Origin: Bacilli bacterium
GTDB lineage: Bacteria > Bacillota_I > Bacilli_A > RF39 > UBA660
Assembly: GCA_900768815.1 (NCBI GenBank)
Contig: CAAGEE010000010.1
Coordinates: 29,741 to 93,740, forward strand
Direction of reading: 5' to 3'
Length of the DNA stretch: 64,000 bases
Position numbers and translations under genes: made by a program. Under the pieces are notes generated by a model that saw nothing but the letters and a program-made list of their open reading frames with translations, was not told the DNA's origin and searched no databases. Below, in pieces: positions 24,835 to 34,367 of this stretch. Each line of letters opens with the position of its first letter. Position 1 is the first letter of the stretch.

Positions 24835-25257
24835 CTAAGCCGTTTTACTATACTTAATAAACTCATCAATCATCGCCTCATCTTTTATATCAAAAGTCCT
24901 AACTACACTTTCTCCATCTTTTACATATATAAGTGCCGGTACTACTAAACTTTTCTCACTAAAACCAAACTTTTTAAATGTTCTTTCTTTATCCTTTGGC
25001 TTATCTAAATCATACTCTAAATAATAAATATCTAAATCCTTAAGTCTACTCTTAATTATACTACAATAATTACAATCACTAGACTTATACACTAATACTG
25101 TAAAAGTCTTTTTATTATTATAAGCCTCCATTATACTAGATCTACTACCTAAATATCTATTAACAAAGAAAAGTAAAAATGGTACAGTTACCACTAAAGC
25201 TACTAAAACCCCTAACAAAAACTTATTACGTAATTCTATAAACTCTTCATTTTTCAT
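24835..25257 (-). CDS. Membrane-anchored thioredoxin-like protein
   Basis: About 140 residues: one N-terminal membrane helix (FLLGVLVALVVTVPFLLFFV), then a thioredoxin fold facing outward with SSDCNYCSIIKSRL (CxxC), and VVPALIYVKDG (the cis-Pro strand). Possibly a thiol oxidoreductase of the envelope. The ATG at 25257 has AAGGGTG before it; a GTG 9 bases up is less likely. Its specific partner is unknown. Confidence 0.75.
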   Translation of the reverse strand: MKNEEFIELRNKFLLGVLVALVVTVPFLLFFVNRYLGSRSSIMEAYNNKKTFTVLVYKSSDCNYCSIIKSRLKDLDIYYLEYDLDKPKDKERTFKKFGFSEKSLVVPALIYVKDGESVVRTFDIKDEAMIDEFIKYSKTA

Positions 25258-25326
25258 ATCCAACACCCTTTCTCATACTAATTTTACTATAATTAACTTC
25301 TCTCTACAAGGAAAAAGAGTTTAATC

Positions 25327-28300
25327 TTAAACTCTTTCTACCTTAATAGCGGCTTCTTCATCATTTAACTCAAACTTCTCAGTTAAACTAATATCTTTAA
25401 TTAATTCATCGCCTAATACTTCACCCATTACATAATCTTTATACATATTAAGCATCTCATCTATTGCTTCTGTTCCATTATAATATACTTTAATATGATC
25501 TGTAATTACAAAGTCTGCTTCTTTTCTTAAACTTTGTACTTTACGTACAAATTCACGAGCAAGACCTTCTAATATTAATTCTTTTGTAAGTTCTGTATCA
25601 AGTACTACACAAGTACGATTATTACTACTAGATGTATATCCTTCTTTTTGTTTTAATGAAATCAATACCATTTCACTAGTAATCTTAAAGTCTTCTCCTG
25701 CTAATTTAACTGTAAGTCCTTCTTCATTAATTAAAGAAATCTCTTTACTTGTAAGTTTTGTAAGTATTTCTTGTAATTCTTTTACTTTTGGTCCTAATGT
25801 CTTACCTAGTACTTTAAAGTTTGGTTTTACAATATACTCTAAGTAGTCTGTCATATCTTCTTTAAACTCTACTTCTTTTACATTTAATTCTTCTTTTATT
25901 ACTGGTAATAAATCTCCAATTATTATCTCATCACTCTTTGGTAACATTAATTTACTAATTGGTTGACGAACCTTTATATTTACTTCTTCTCTTGCAAATC
26001 TTCCTAATGAACATACATCTCTTACTAAGTCCATTCTCTCTTCTGCACCTTCATTTACAAGGTCCATATTTGGAGTTGGGAAATCACTTAAATGAACTGA
26101 TTCTTCATTTGTTAACTTAGTATAAATTTCTTCTGTTAAGAATGGTGTAAGTGGTGCACATAACTTACATAATGTAAGTAATGTTTCATATGTTGTTAAA
26201 TAAACTGCTTTTTTACTTTCTGTAAGTTCTGAATCCCAGAATCTTCTTCTATTACTTCTAATATACCAGTTTGAAAAATCATCATTTAAGAATGGTACTA
26301 TTAATTTAGCAACTTTATTTAAATCATATTCTTCATAGGCATCTCTTACATTTTTAACTAATTTATTTAATTTAGATATTAACCATTTATCGATTAATTC
26401 TCTATCTTCTACATTTATATAGTATTCTCTTGGATCAATATTATCAGCATTAGCGTACATCTCAAAGAATGAATATAAGTTCTTCATTGTTGATGTATAT
26501 TTAGAGTATACCTCTTTTACTCCTGTTACACTAAATCTTAATGGAGTCCATACTGGTGATACATATGCCATATAAAATCTAATTGTATCAGCTCCATACT
26601 CCTTCATTATTTCAATTGGATCAATAATATTTCCAACTGACTTTGACATTTTCTTTCCATGTTCATCTAACATCATGTCATTTACAACAACATTTTTAAA
26701 GCTTGATTCTCCTGAGATTATTGTTGAAATTACAAGTAATACATAGAACCAACCTCTAGTTTGATCTACTCCTTCAGCAATAAAATCTGCTGGGAATTGA
26801 TCTTCAAACTTATCTTTATTTTCAAATGGATAGTGCCATTGTGCATAAGGCATAGCTCCACTATCAAACCAGACATCTAAAACATCCTTTATACGAGTCA
26901 TTTCTTTATGACACTTTGGACACTCTATATGTAATTCATCTACATATGGTCTATGTAATTCAACTGTTTTTACATCTATATCTTCTACTAATTTTTCTTG
27001 TAATTCTTCTAAAGAACCAATTACTTCACGATGTCCACAAGAACATTCCCAAATTGGCATTGGACAACCCCAATATCTATTTCTTGAAATTCCCCAATCA
27101 ACCATATTATCTAACCAGTTTGCAAAACGTTTAGTTCCAACAAACTCTGGGAACCAATTTATTTTTTTATTTGCTTCAATAATCTTATCTTTATAAGCTG
27201 TTGTTTTCACATACCAAGCTGGTTTAGCATAATAAATTAATGGTTGTTTACATCTCCAACAATGTGGATAATCATGTGTTAATTTAATCTTCTTAAATAA
27301 TTTATCTTCACTCTTTAAATATTTAATAATTTCAAGTTCTAAGTCCTTATCAGTAACTAAACGACCTTTCCAAGGTCCCTCAGTGTAGCAACCATCTTTT
27401 CCAACAGGATTTACAAAAGTAATATCATTTTCACGACATACTCTATTATCATCCTCACCATAAGCAGGAGCAATGTGTACTATTCCAGTACCATCTTCAG
27501 CTGTTACATAATTATCAGCTAATACTTGGAATGCTTTTCCTTCTACTTTTACAAATGGAAGTAATTGTTCATATTCAATACCTACTAAATCAGTACCTTT
27601 ATATGTTTCAAGTACCTTAGCTTCTTCCCCAACAACCTTATCTTTTAAACTCTCGGCTACTATAAATTTATATCCTTGCGATTCTACTTTTACATAAGTT
27701 AAATCAGGATTTACACATAAAGCTAAGTTAGCCACTAAAGTCCATGGAGTTGTAGTCCAAACTAAGAAGTACACATCTTCATCTTTTTTCTTAAATGTAA
27801 CAATAACAGTATTTACTGAATCTTCTTGATATCCTTGAGCAACTTCATTTGAACTTAACTCAGTACCACATCTTGGGCAATATGGTAAAACTTTATTTCC
27901 ATAATAGATAAGTCCTTTCTTATCCATCTCTTTAATAATCCACCACTCAGATTCAATATATTCATTATCACAAGTTACATATGGATGGTCACAATCAATA
28001 AATTGTCCCATCATATCAGTTACTTTCTTTACCTCATCAATATTAGAAGCAGTCTCTTTATTACATTCCTTACAGAAATTTTCTACTCCAAACTTTTCAA
28101 TGTCTGACTTAGATTTAAAGCCAAGCTTCTTCTCTACATTAACCTCAATTGGTAAACCATGCGTATCAAGTCCTATTTTTCTAAGTACTCTATACCCATC
28201 CATTGTCTTATATTTACAAAAAGCATCTTTTATAGTTTTTGCAAAAACATGATGGATTCCTGGTTTAGCATTAGCATAAATTGGTCCATCATAGAAAACA

Positions 28301-28422
28301 AAGTTTTCACGGCCTTCACGATTTTTAATTGTTTTATTTAATATATTCATCTTCTTCCATTCTTTTAGGACTTTATTCTCAACAGAATGGATAGTTCCTT
28401 GTTCTAACTTTTCAAATTTCAT
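25327..28422 (-). CDS. ileS: Isoleucine--tRNA ligase, eukaryote-like type 2
   Basis: 1031 residues. The class I signature is the type 2 form GIHHVFAKTIKDAF (HxxH variant of HIGH), with KMSKSVGN for the second motif, the editing domain (TTPWTLVANLALCVNPDL, GTGIVHIAPAYGEDD) and zinc-type CxxC pairs (CPRCGTE, CWRCKQPL, CPKCHKEM). Type 2 IleRS is longer, lacks the C-terminal zinc module of Bacillus IleS and as a class resists mupirocin. GGAGGAATATTT precedes the ATG. It sits 11 bases after the exchanger gene and behind an Ile T-box. Confidence 0.96.
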   Translation of the reverse strand: MKFEKLEQGTIHSVENKVLKEWKKMNILNKTIKNREGRENFVFYDGPIYANAKPGIHHVFAKTIKDAFCKYKTMDGYRVLRKIGLDTHGLPIEVNVEKKLGFKSKSDIEKFGVENFCKECNKETASNIDEVKKVTDMMGQFIDCDHPYVTCDNEYIESEWWIIKEMDKKGLIYYGNKVLPYCPRCGTELSSNEVAQGYQEDSVNTVIVTFKKKDEDVYFLVWTTTPWTLVANLALCVNPDLTYVKVESQGYKFIVAESLKDKVVGEEAKVLETYKGTDLVGIEYEQLLPFVKVEGKAFQVLADNYVTAEDGTGIVHIAPAYGEDDNRVCRENDITFVNPVGKDGCYTEGPWKGRLVTDKDLELEIIKYLKSEDKLFKKIKLTHDYPHCWRCKQPLIYYAKPAWYVKTTAYKDKIIEANKKINWFPEFVGTKRFANWLDNMVDWGISRNRYWGCPMPIWECSCGHREVIGSLEELQEKLVEDIDVKTVELHRPYVDELHIECPKCHKEMTRIKDVLDVWFDSGAMPYAQWHYPFENKDKFEDQFPADFIAEGVDQTRGWFYVLLVISTIISGESSFKNVVVNDMMLDEHGKKMSKSVGNIIDPIEIMKEYGADTIRFYMAYVSPVWTPLRFSVTGVKEVYSKYTSTMKNLYSFFEMYANADNIDPREYYINVEDRELIDKWLISKLNKLVKNVRDAYEEYDLNKVAKLIVPFLNDDFSNWYIRSNRRRFWDSELTESKKAVYLTTYETLLTLCKLCAPLTPFLTEEIYTKLTNEESVHLSDFPTPNMDLVNEGAEERMDLVRDVCSLGRFAREEVNIKVRQPISKLMLPKSDEIIIGDLLPVIKEELNVKEVEFKEDMTDYLEYIVKPNFKVLGKTLGPKVKELQEILTKLTSKEISLINEEGLTVKLAGEDFKITSEMVLISLKQKEGYTSSSNNRTCVVLDTELTKELILEGLAREFVRKVQSLRKEADFVITDHIKVYYNGTEAIDEMLNMYKDYVMGEVLGDELIKDISLTEKFELNDEEAAIKVERV

Positions 28423-28433
28423 AAATATTCCTC

Positions 28434-29393
28434 CTATCCTAAAATAACATAACTATAATAAATTACAAATATTATTAAAAATGCTATTCCTTCACTTTTC
28501 TTAATCTTATAATCATTTCTTGAAAATATAAACAGTAATAAAGCAGCACCAATCATTACTATTAAATCAATATAACTAAAAGCAATCTTAGTAATTCCTC
28601 CTAATATCGTAACAGGTAATCCCATAACTATTCCTATATTAAATATATTACTACCAACTACATTACCTATTGCTATATCATATTCACCTTTCTTAGTAGC
28701 CATAATCGAAGTAACTAATTCTGGTAAACTTGTACCAAGAGCAATAATAGTTAAACTAATTATTCTTTCACTTATACCAATTTCTTTAGCTAAAGAACTG
28801 GCTGACTCAACTACAAAGTCACTTCCTACTATAATCATAACTAATCCAAGTACTGTAAATAGAATCGATTTTGATAGTTTCCATACCTCTTCTTCTTTTT
28901 CATCTTCTACTTTATTTCTCATAAGTGTAATTAAGTAATAAATAAATACTAAGAAAAAAAGTATAAGTACAATACCATCTCCTCTAGTAAAATTATTTAT
29001 CATATGCTTATCAAACACATTATCTAAAAGAAGTACTGCAAATAATGTTGTTATTAGTAAGGTTATTGGTAATTCTTTTTTTACTGTATCATTCTTTACT
29101 ATTAAAGGATGTATTAAAGCAGAAGCTCCTAGTATTAAAAGTATATTTAAAATATTACTTCCTATAACATTACCAAGTACTATATCAAACGATCCTGAAA
29201 GCAATCCTTTAACACTAACAGCAAACTCTGGAGCACTCGTTCCAAAAGCTACTATCGTAAGTCCAATAAGCATTTTTGATACTTTAAAATTTTTCGCTAC
29301 ATTACTGGCACCATCTACAAACATATCAGCACCCTTTATTAGTACAATAAATCCTCCTACTAATAAAATAATATTAATAATTATGTAAACCAC
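28434..29393 (-). CDS. Na+/Ca2+ exchanger-type cation antiporter (YrbG family)
   Basis: 319 residues with about ten membrane helices and the two inverted alpha-repeats of the CaCA superfamily: VAFGTSAPEFAVSVKG with VLGNVIGSNILNILL, and IALGTSLPELVTSIMA with AIGNVVGSNIFNIGI. The acidic PE residues bind the cation. It starts at GTG close to GAGAGG. It is the first gene of the operon under the T-box, before ileS, although its function has no clear link to isoleucine. Confidence 0.92.
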   Translation of the reverse strand: MVYIIINIILLVGGFIVLIKGADMFVDGASNVAKNFKVSKMLIGLTIVAFGTSAPEFAVSVKGLLSGSFDIVLGNVIGSNILNILLILGASALIHPLIVKNDTVKKELPITLLITTLFAVLLLDNVFDKHMINNFTRGDGIVLILFFLVFIYYLITLMRNKVEDEKEEEVWKLSKSILFTVLGLVMIIVGSDFVVESASSLAKEIGISERIISLTIIALGTSLPELVTSIMATKKGEYDIAIGNVVGSNIFNIGIVMGLPVTILGGITKIAFSYIDLIVMIGAALLLFIFSRNDYKIKKSEGIAFLIIFVIYYSYVILG

Positions 29394-29404
29394 ATCCTCT
29401 CAAT

Positions 29405-29632
29405 AAAATAAATAAAAAAGACTAACTCATCCATAAGGACGAATTAGTCGTGGTACCACCTTAATTTATAGGTTTAAAAACCTATCTTATATACTATAAC
29501 GCGTCACCGTATTTATCTTATCCATAAATCACAACTTGAAAGTGATCTTAACACTAACTTCAAACTCATTTCCACCTAACCATGAGCTCTCTAAATATCC
29601 ATTAATATTACGTCTTTCGCACTTGCTTTCCA
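29405..29632 (-). promoter_or_regulatory. Isoleucine T-box leader (transcriptional)
   Basis: T-box core AAGGTGGTACCACG (29449-29462) with UGGU matching an ACCA tRNA end (A73, as in tRNA-Ile). Stem I is full length, with AGAGAGCTCATGGTT and a specifier region TTAAGATCACTTTC carrying ATC, an isoleucine codon. The terminator GACTAATTC...GAGTTAGTC plus TTTTTT is at 29413-29449. Uncharged tRNA-Ile would favour the antiterminator and turn on the exchanger-ileS operon. Confidence 0.9.
29413..29449 (-). terminator. T-box terminator
   Basis: GACTAATTC / GAGTTAGTC stem with a 12-base loop and six T. It shares CGTCCTTA with the antiterminator. Confidence 0.9.
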
Positions 29633-29636
29633 AATT

Positions 29637-29665
29637 AATATAGCATAATCTAAAAATTTTTACAA
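29637..29665 (-). promoter_or_regulatory. Promoter of the T-box-exchanger-ileS operon
   Basis: TTGTAA (29660-29665), 17-base spacer, TATATT (29637-29642). Predicted start near 29630. Confidence 0.75.
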
Positions 29666-29668
29666 GTC

Positions 29669-30532
29669 CTATTTTTTTACAAATTTCTTTATATAGACTC
29701 CATCATTTCTTTGAGCAACTATTCCCACATTATATTTTTCAGCTATTTTAAAAACATCATCTCGTAAAAATTCATTCTCCTCTTTTTCTTGAAATAATTT
29801 CCAAACTTTATGACAAATATCTGGATCATCCAAATTAATCATCTGAAAAATATCTTCTATTGCTATGTTTCTTCCCGTAAATGGATTAAATCTTCCTACA
29901 TTTGCTAAACTAACATTAAGTGCCGAAATAAAATATAAATATATTGAACTTTTCTTATCAAGATTCTTATTAAATAACTCCCCAGTTCTATATTTTGGTG
30001 TGTAGTGTAACTCTTGTTTACCTAAAGTACCAGACATTACATGAGACTGATATCCATCAACTTGTAATCCATCATAATCTATAAATTGTACTCTTCCATC
30101 TTTATCTATAAAAATATTATCACAAGTACATAAATCTGGAAAAACTACATTCTCAGCCCTTACTAAAACATTCTCAATATTATGATGTCTCTTAGCATAC
30201 CCAAACAAGTCTACTCTATCACCTAAGCTCAAACTATCATCAAAAGTATTATAATCAACCCCATTAGCACTGGGCATTACATATCCTAAAAAACTTCCAT
30301 CTTTATATGCTGCAGCGGTAGGAATAAGTATCTCTTTAGCGTTAGGTATCTTTTTAGCATCTAAAATCTTCTGTTCAAAATTAAGTCCAATACTATCAAA
30401 AATACGTAAAAACTCTATATCAAATACTTTTAATATACTACCATCTCTAAGTCTATAAACCTTAGAATGCCCCTTATCAGAAAGTAATGTTGACTTTTTT
30501 AATGTACTATCATTAATAACACGTTTATTCAT
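29669..30532 (-). CDS. Protein-kinase-like protein
   Basis: 287 residues. The N-lobe shows a glycine-poor loop (LLSDKGHSKVYRLRDGSILK) with the lysine in ILKVFD, a hinge-like LGYVMPSANG, then a catalytic-loop-like CTCDNIFIDKDGRVQFIDYD in which D-x-x-x-x-N and the DYDG (in place of DFG) can be read. Soluble. The HRD histidine is missing and the target is unknown, so it may be a small-molecule kinase or pseudokinase. It has no obvious operon partner. Confidence 0.55.
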   Translation of the reverse strand: MNKRVINDSTLKKSTLLSDKGHSKVYRLRDGSILKVFDIEFLRIFDSIGLNFEQKILDAKKIPNAKEILIPTAAAYKDGSFLGYVMPSANGVDYNTFDDSLSLGDRVDLFGYAKRHHNIENVLVRAENVVFPDLCTCDNIFIDKDGRVQFIDYDGLQVDGYQSHVMSGTLGKQELHYTPKYRTGELFNKNLDKKSSIYLYFISALNVSLANVGRFNPFTGRNIAIEDIFQMINLDDPDICHKVWKLFQEKEENEFLRDDVFKIAEKYNVGIVAQRNDGVYIKKFVKK

Positions 30533-30594
30533 ATAACCCCCTCAAATCAGTTGCCTATTATACCACAAAAACTATAAAAAATAAAGTCCATATA

Positions 30595-30630
30595 AAGAAA
30601 AAAACTAAATCCTACTTAAGATCTAGTTCA
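30595..30630 (-). terminator. Terminator after the HhH-domain gene (copy of the divIVA terminator)
   Basis: AACTAGATC-TTAAGTA-GGATTTAGTT followed by TTTTTTT, overlapping the last codons (DLK-stop). It is nearly the same sequence as 31437-31472. Confidence 0.75.
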
Positions 30631-31316
30631 ACCCACTTATTATCTTCCCATACCATGTTAAACTCTTCAGAATTATTTGCATTTTTCTTCCATATATAAT
30701 GTTCAACATCAACTATATTTAATTTCAAATTTCTACAAGCACTTTCAAATAATTGAACTGCATACTTATCATTAACTTTTCTTCCAACTATTTCTGATAT
30801 TTTATTTTTAATATGTACATCAGGTTTAACCGTATTAGCTCCTAAAAGCATTCTAATATATTGATACGTTGTAAAACCAATACCCTTAACACCAAACTTA
30901 TCATAATCAAGAACACTAGCATCACTTGCCCATTTTCTAAGTGAAATTAATTCATCATCTTCTTTATATAAATTTGAAATTTCAATTAATCTATTACACA
31001 AATCATATAATATCCTAACTCTTTCTGGATGATTATAATTCCAACACTCACTAAAGCCTTGAGTACCAACATTATTTATCAATTCTACTAAATCAGCAAG
31101 TTTTAATATATTTGGATATTTATTCTGAAAATACGTAATTCTAGGCACAACAAATGTATAATACTTCCTATTTATAGACAAAGTAGCATCTAAACATACT
31201 AAAACAGCACTCTTATAATTTCCAAGAGACTTTATCTCTACATTTTCCATATCAATACTAGACAAATATCTTTTTAGTAAAACTAAATCATTTTCATTTT
31301 TCATATGAAACACCAC
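30612..31316 (-). CDS. HhH-GPD/endonuclease III-like domain protein
   Basis: About 234 residues (ATG a few codons in is also possible). A helix-hairpin-helix-like segment FGVKGIGFTTYQYIRMLLGA is followed by KPDVHIKNKISEIVG, where the aspartate after KP sits as in DNA glycosylases of the HhH-GPD superfamily. The iron-sulfur cluster cysteines of Nth are absent. Possible role in base excision or nucleic acid binding. Single gene with its own terminator, between the kinase-like gene and divIVA, flanked by a direct repeat. Confidence 0.5.
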   Translation of the reverse strand: MVFHMKNENDLVLLKRYLSSIDMENVEIKSLGNYKSAVLVCLDATLSINRKYYTFVVPRITYFQNKYPNILKLADLVELINNVGTQGFSECWNYNHPERVRILYDLCNRLIEISNLYKEDDELISLRKWASDASVLDYDKFGVKGIGFTTYQYIRMLLGANTVKPDVHIKNKISEIVGRKVNDKYAVQLFESACRNLKLNIVDVEHYIWKKNANNSEEFNMVWEDNKWVELDLK

Positions 31317-31436
31317 CTAATAAATTATCAATCATACCAAACATTTAAATGTAAAAAATAAACGCTTAAGTACATTACAGAACCTACATCTAAATCAATT
31401 ATATCTTAATAGAATGTATTTTTCCATCTTTTAATC

Positions 31437-31472
31437 CAAAGAAAAAACTAAATCCTACTTTGGATCTAGTTC
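31437..31472 (-). terminator. Terminator after divIVA
   Basis: CTAGATCC-AAAGTA-GGATTTAG followed by TTTTTTC, overlapping the last codons (DPK-stop). Confidence 0.75.
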
Positions 31473-31892
31473 TAAAACTTCTATCTCATCAACAACAGCC
31501 ATCTGTTGCTCTACTATTATTCTTAGTTTTCGTTTAAATATCTTTAAGTTTCTTTCTAATATATCTGCTCTATTTTCTATTTTTTCTGCTCTAAGTAATG
31601 ATTCATTAACTATTCTACTCGCATTACCTTTAGCGTCTCCAATAATCATTTCAGCTTCATCTCTAGCCATTCTCTTAATATTATCGCCAGTCTCTTCTGC
31701 CTTTAATATTGCCATATTTAAAGACTTTTCTAAATTCTTATAATGTTCTAATTCCTTCTTTAAAGACTCAATCTCATCTCTTTGCCTCTTACATCTAGAA
31801 ACAATATTCTCAGTTTGAACTATAACATCATTAATGAACTTATTAACTTCATCTCGATTATAACCATTTGTCTCATAACTAAACTTTTCCAA
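31455..31892 (-). CDS. divIVA: DivIVA-domain cell-division protein
   Basis: About 145 residues. KFSYETNGYNRDEVNKFIND matches the membrane-binding start of DivIVA, followed by a long coiled coil (CKRQRDEIESLKKELEHYKN, then MARDEAEMIIGDAKGNASRI). DivIVA marks curved membrane at poles and septa. A TTG at 31892, after AGGGTGATC, looks the best start; a GTG at 31901 is possible. Follows sepF by 19-28 bases, as in the sepF-ylmH-divIVA-ileS neighbourhood of Bacilli. Confidence 0.85.
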   Translation of the reverse strand: MEKFSYETNGYNRDEVNKFINDVIVQTENIVSRCKRQRDEIESLKKELEHYKNLEKSLNMAILKAEETGDNIKRMARDEAEMIIGDAKGNASRIVNESLLRAEKIENRADILERNLKIFKRKLRIIVEQQMAVVDEIEVLELDPK

Positions 31893-31920
31893 AATGATCA
31901 CCCTATATTAAATCAAACTT

Positions 31921-32376
31921 TTAGAAAAAACTATCCTCATCTTTTTCAGATTTTTCTTCCTTTTTACTACTCTTAGCCCCACTATTTTTATTAGCTCCAT
32001 CATCACTAATTTTACCTTCTACATTTACATTATTAGGAGTACATAAGAATATACCTCCACCTAACTTTTGTAAATCTCCACCAATCGCATAAATAGTACC
32101 ATACAAAAAGTCTACAATACGTTTAGCTTGATCTGGAGTAACTCTTTTCAAATTAACAACAACAGCACTTCTATTCTTTAAATAATCTGCTATCTGTTGA
32201 CTCTCTGAATATGCTCTTGGTTCCAAAAGCATCATCTTACTACCAGCCATACCATTTTCAGCATGATATGCTTCTCTTGAAGTCTTGTAAAAACTCTCTT
32301 CTACAGTTCCTTCACTATCTACATCAGTATCGCCATCACTACCAACTAATTTATCAATAAATTTATTAAATGCCAT
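31921..32376 (-). CDS. sepF: Cell division protein SepF
   Basis: 151 residues. The N-terminus [12 protein letters not shown] is the short membrane helix; after an acidic linker comes the core domain: [40 protein letters not shown] and [19 protein letters not shown]. SepF ties FtsZ to the membrane at the division site. The C-terminus has an extra acidic/lysine tail ([14 protein letters not shown]). GGAGGATAAGTT precedes the ATG. Confidence 0.95.
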   Translation of the reverse strand: MAFNKFIDKLVGSDGDTDVDSEGTVEESFYKTSREAYHAENGMAGSKMMLLEPRAYSESQQIADYLKNRSAVVVNLKRVTPDQAKRIVDFLYGTIYAIGGDLQKLGGGIFLCTPNNVNVEGKISDDGANKNSGAKSSKKEEKSEKDEDSFF

Positions 32377-32406
32377 AACTTATCCTCCAATTATCAAAAT
32401 ATAATT

Positions 32407-32434
32407 ACTATAAAATATTCTACCATAAACACAA
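32407..32434 (-). promoter_or_regulatory. Promoter of sepF-divIVA
   Basis: TTGTGT (32429-32434), 16-base spacer, TATAGT (32407-32412), ahead of the sepF ribosome site. Confidence 0.55.
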
Positions 32435-32458
32435 AATAATTAAAAGTATTAATTTACC

Positions 32459-34294
32459 TTAAATTGTAATATTACTAGGAATTGGTCTAATCTCTGCAAC
32501 TCCACCAATATTATTCATTAACGTAGGACTCTCATTATACCAAACAGAATTAATATCAACATTATTACTCATTGGTCTAGGATTAGGTAAATCTATATAC
32601 ATAGAAATCGGTACCTTAAATGCATTACCAAAAGCAATACAGTTACCTGGTTTTAAGTTCTTTAATTGTTGTACAATTTCCATTGAAATATTAGGCACCA
32701 TATTCTTAATATATTCCAAATCTTTAGGATGTAATGTTCTCAAAATAACAAAATTAGTACATTGAGAAATACAAGTGTCTGAAAGTTCACTAGGTCTTTG
32801 TGTAATTAACCCTAAAAATATTCCATACTTACGTCCCTCTTTAGTAATTCGTTCAAATATATTATATCCAAGTAAATCAACATCTTTATCTTTAATAACA
32901 TATCTATGAGCTTCTTCAATAATAATATGAAAAGCTCTACTACCTCTAGGAATAGTATTACTTGCTATCTCAAATAGCATTCTAGAAACTATCTTTGTAA
33001 TTACTTTAGCCATTCTATCATCAACATAGTTAATATTAAAGTTAACTATCTGACACTTAGCTCCATTATTACCAATCAATAAACTCTCAACAAATTGTTC
33101 CTTAGTAATATATCTAGGATAAGAGAAAAACTCTTTATATTCTCCATTAACTAATGTATGCAATCTAACACTTAATATATTAGCATAATCAAATACTTTA
33201 CTGCTCTTTAAAATACCTTCATTTATAAGAGCAAAATCCATAGCCATTTCCAAATCAGCAAGTGAATAAAATGGATTTAAGTCAGCTACTTGAACTTCTT
33301 CTTCCTCATCAACTATATACCCTCTAATAAATTCAACTACTAACTCCATCTCTAGCATCTTACCAGTCTTATCTACAAATAAACATTGCTTTAAAGTACG
33401 AACATATCCTGGTTGTATTATTTGACTTTCTAGATTCAACTCTGCTGTATTATACTTTGTAAGTATAGCTGTAACTTGGTCTCTTATTTTAGTAGAGTCA
33501 TTACCAGAAAGTAATATATCTTGAATAGCTCTCGCTATAATATCATTCTTTTTCTTTATAACAGCATCACTCTGACCTGTTAATATTGGTACTAAGTTTA
33601 AAGTCTTTTCAATAATAGGTAATTGTGTAGGCGTATCAGCATCAAGTAATAAAGCTAAATCATCTACATCAAGTAACCATACTGGAATACGTAATATCTC
33701 ATCAGTAGCTGACTTAACATTAGTTGTATAATATTTATAATTAAACTCTGGATTAATAGCGTGTAGTCCAGAAAAAGCAGTATTATACTCCCCAAAAGCA
33801 TCAAAGAAAAAGAAATTAGCATTTCGAGGTACACGTCCATTACCAACCATTAACTTCTGTAAAATAGAAGCAACTGTACAACTCTTACCAGATCCAGAAT
33901 TACCAAGTACTGAAAAATGATTACTAAAAAAGTCATTTAAATCAACATTTATTCTATATCCATCATAAACATTACTAGTACCAAAATTAGTTTGACCAGC
34001 AACTATATTTTGACTTCCTAACATAAGTTCCAATTCTTCTAAAGTAACAAGTCTAATACTAGATTTAAAAGAAGGTCTCTTAGTAGCACCAGGAATAAAA
34101 CTATTTTCACCAAGTTCACCAACTATAACGGCAGTCATCTCAGTTTGTGAAACATTAACTATCTCCGCAACAATTTTCTTAGTTTCATCTTCAAAAACAA
34201 CATGTAATCCAACTAAATTAGGTTGCTTATTTATATCAATAGCTAGTTTAATTAATACACGGTTATCAATAATTTCAATAATAGAACCTATCAT
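32459..34294 (-). CDS. HerA-like ATPase (DUF87/FtsK-HerA superfamily)
   Basis: About 611 residues. An N-terminal small beta-barrel (HAS-barrel-like, GSIIEIIDNRVLIKLAID) precedes the ATPase: HFSVLGNSGSGKSCTVASIL (Walker A), HIIIEEAHRYV (Walker B with the extra Glu), and LGLITQRPSELSDTCISQC (sensor region). HerA proteins form hexameric DNA pumps, usually with the nuclease NurA or in defence pairs. No NurA or SIR2 gene is next to it here. The ATG at 34294 follows GAGGGTG; the frame opens 3 codons earlier. Confidence 0.85.
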   Translation of the reverse strand: MIGSIIEIIDNRVLIKLAIDINKQPNLVGLHVVFEDETKKIVAEIVNVSQTEMTAVIVGELGENSFIPGATKRPSFKSSIRLVTLEELELMLGSQNIVAGQTNFGTSNVYDGYRINVDLNDFFSNHFSVLGNSGSGKSCTVASILQKLMVGNGRVPRNANFFFFDAFGEYNTAFSGLHAINPEFNYKYYTTNVKSATDEILRIPVWLLDVDDLALLLDADTPTQLPIIEKTLNLVPILTGQSDAVIKKKNDIIARAIQDILLSGNDSTKIRDQVTAILTKYNTAELNLESQIIQPGYVRTLKQCLFVDKTGKMLEMELVVEFIRGYIVDEEEEVQVADLNPFYSLADLEMAMDFALINEGILKSSKVFDYANILSVRLHTLVNGEYKEFFSYPRYITKEQFVESLLIGNNGAKCQIVNFNINYVDDRMAKVITKIVSRMLFEIASNTIPRGSRAFHIIIEEAHRYVIKDKDVDLLGYNIFERITKEGRKYGIFLGLITQRPSELSDTCISQCTNFVILRTLHPKDLEYIKNMVPNISMEIVQQLKNLKPGNCIAFGNAFKVPISMYIDLPNPRPMSNNVDINSVWYNESPTLMNNIGGVAEIRPIPSNITI

Positions 34295-34367
34295 TAAAAA
34301 CACCCTCTTTTATCCTATATAAAGTATAACAAAAAAAATCAATAATTAAAAGACTAATTTAAAAGAA

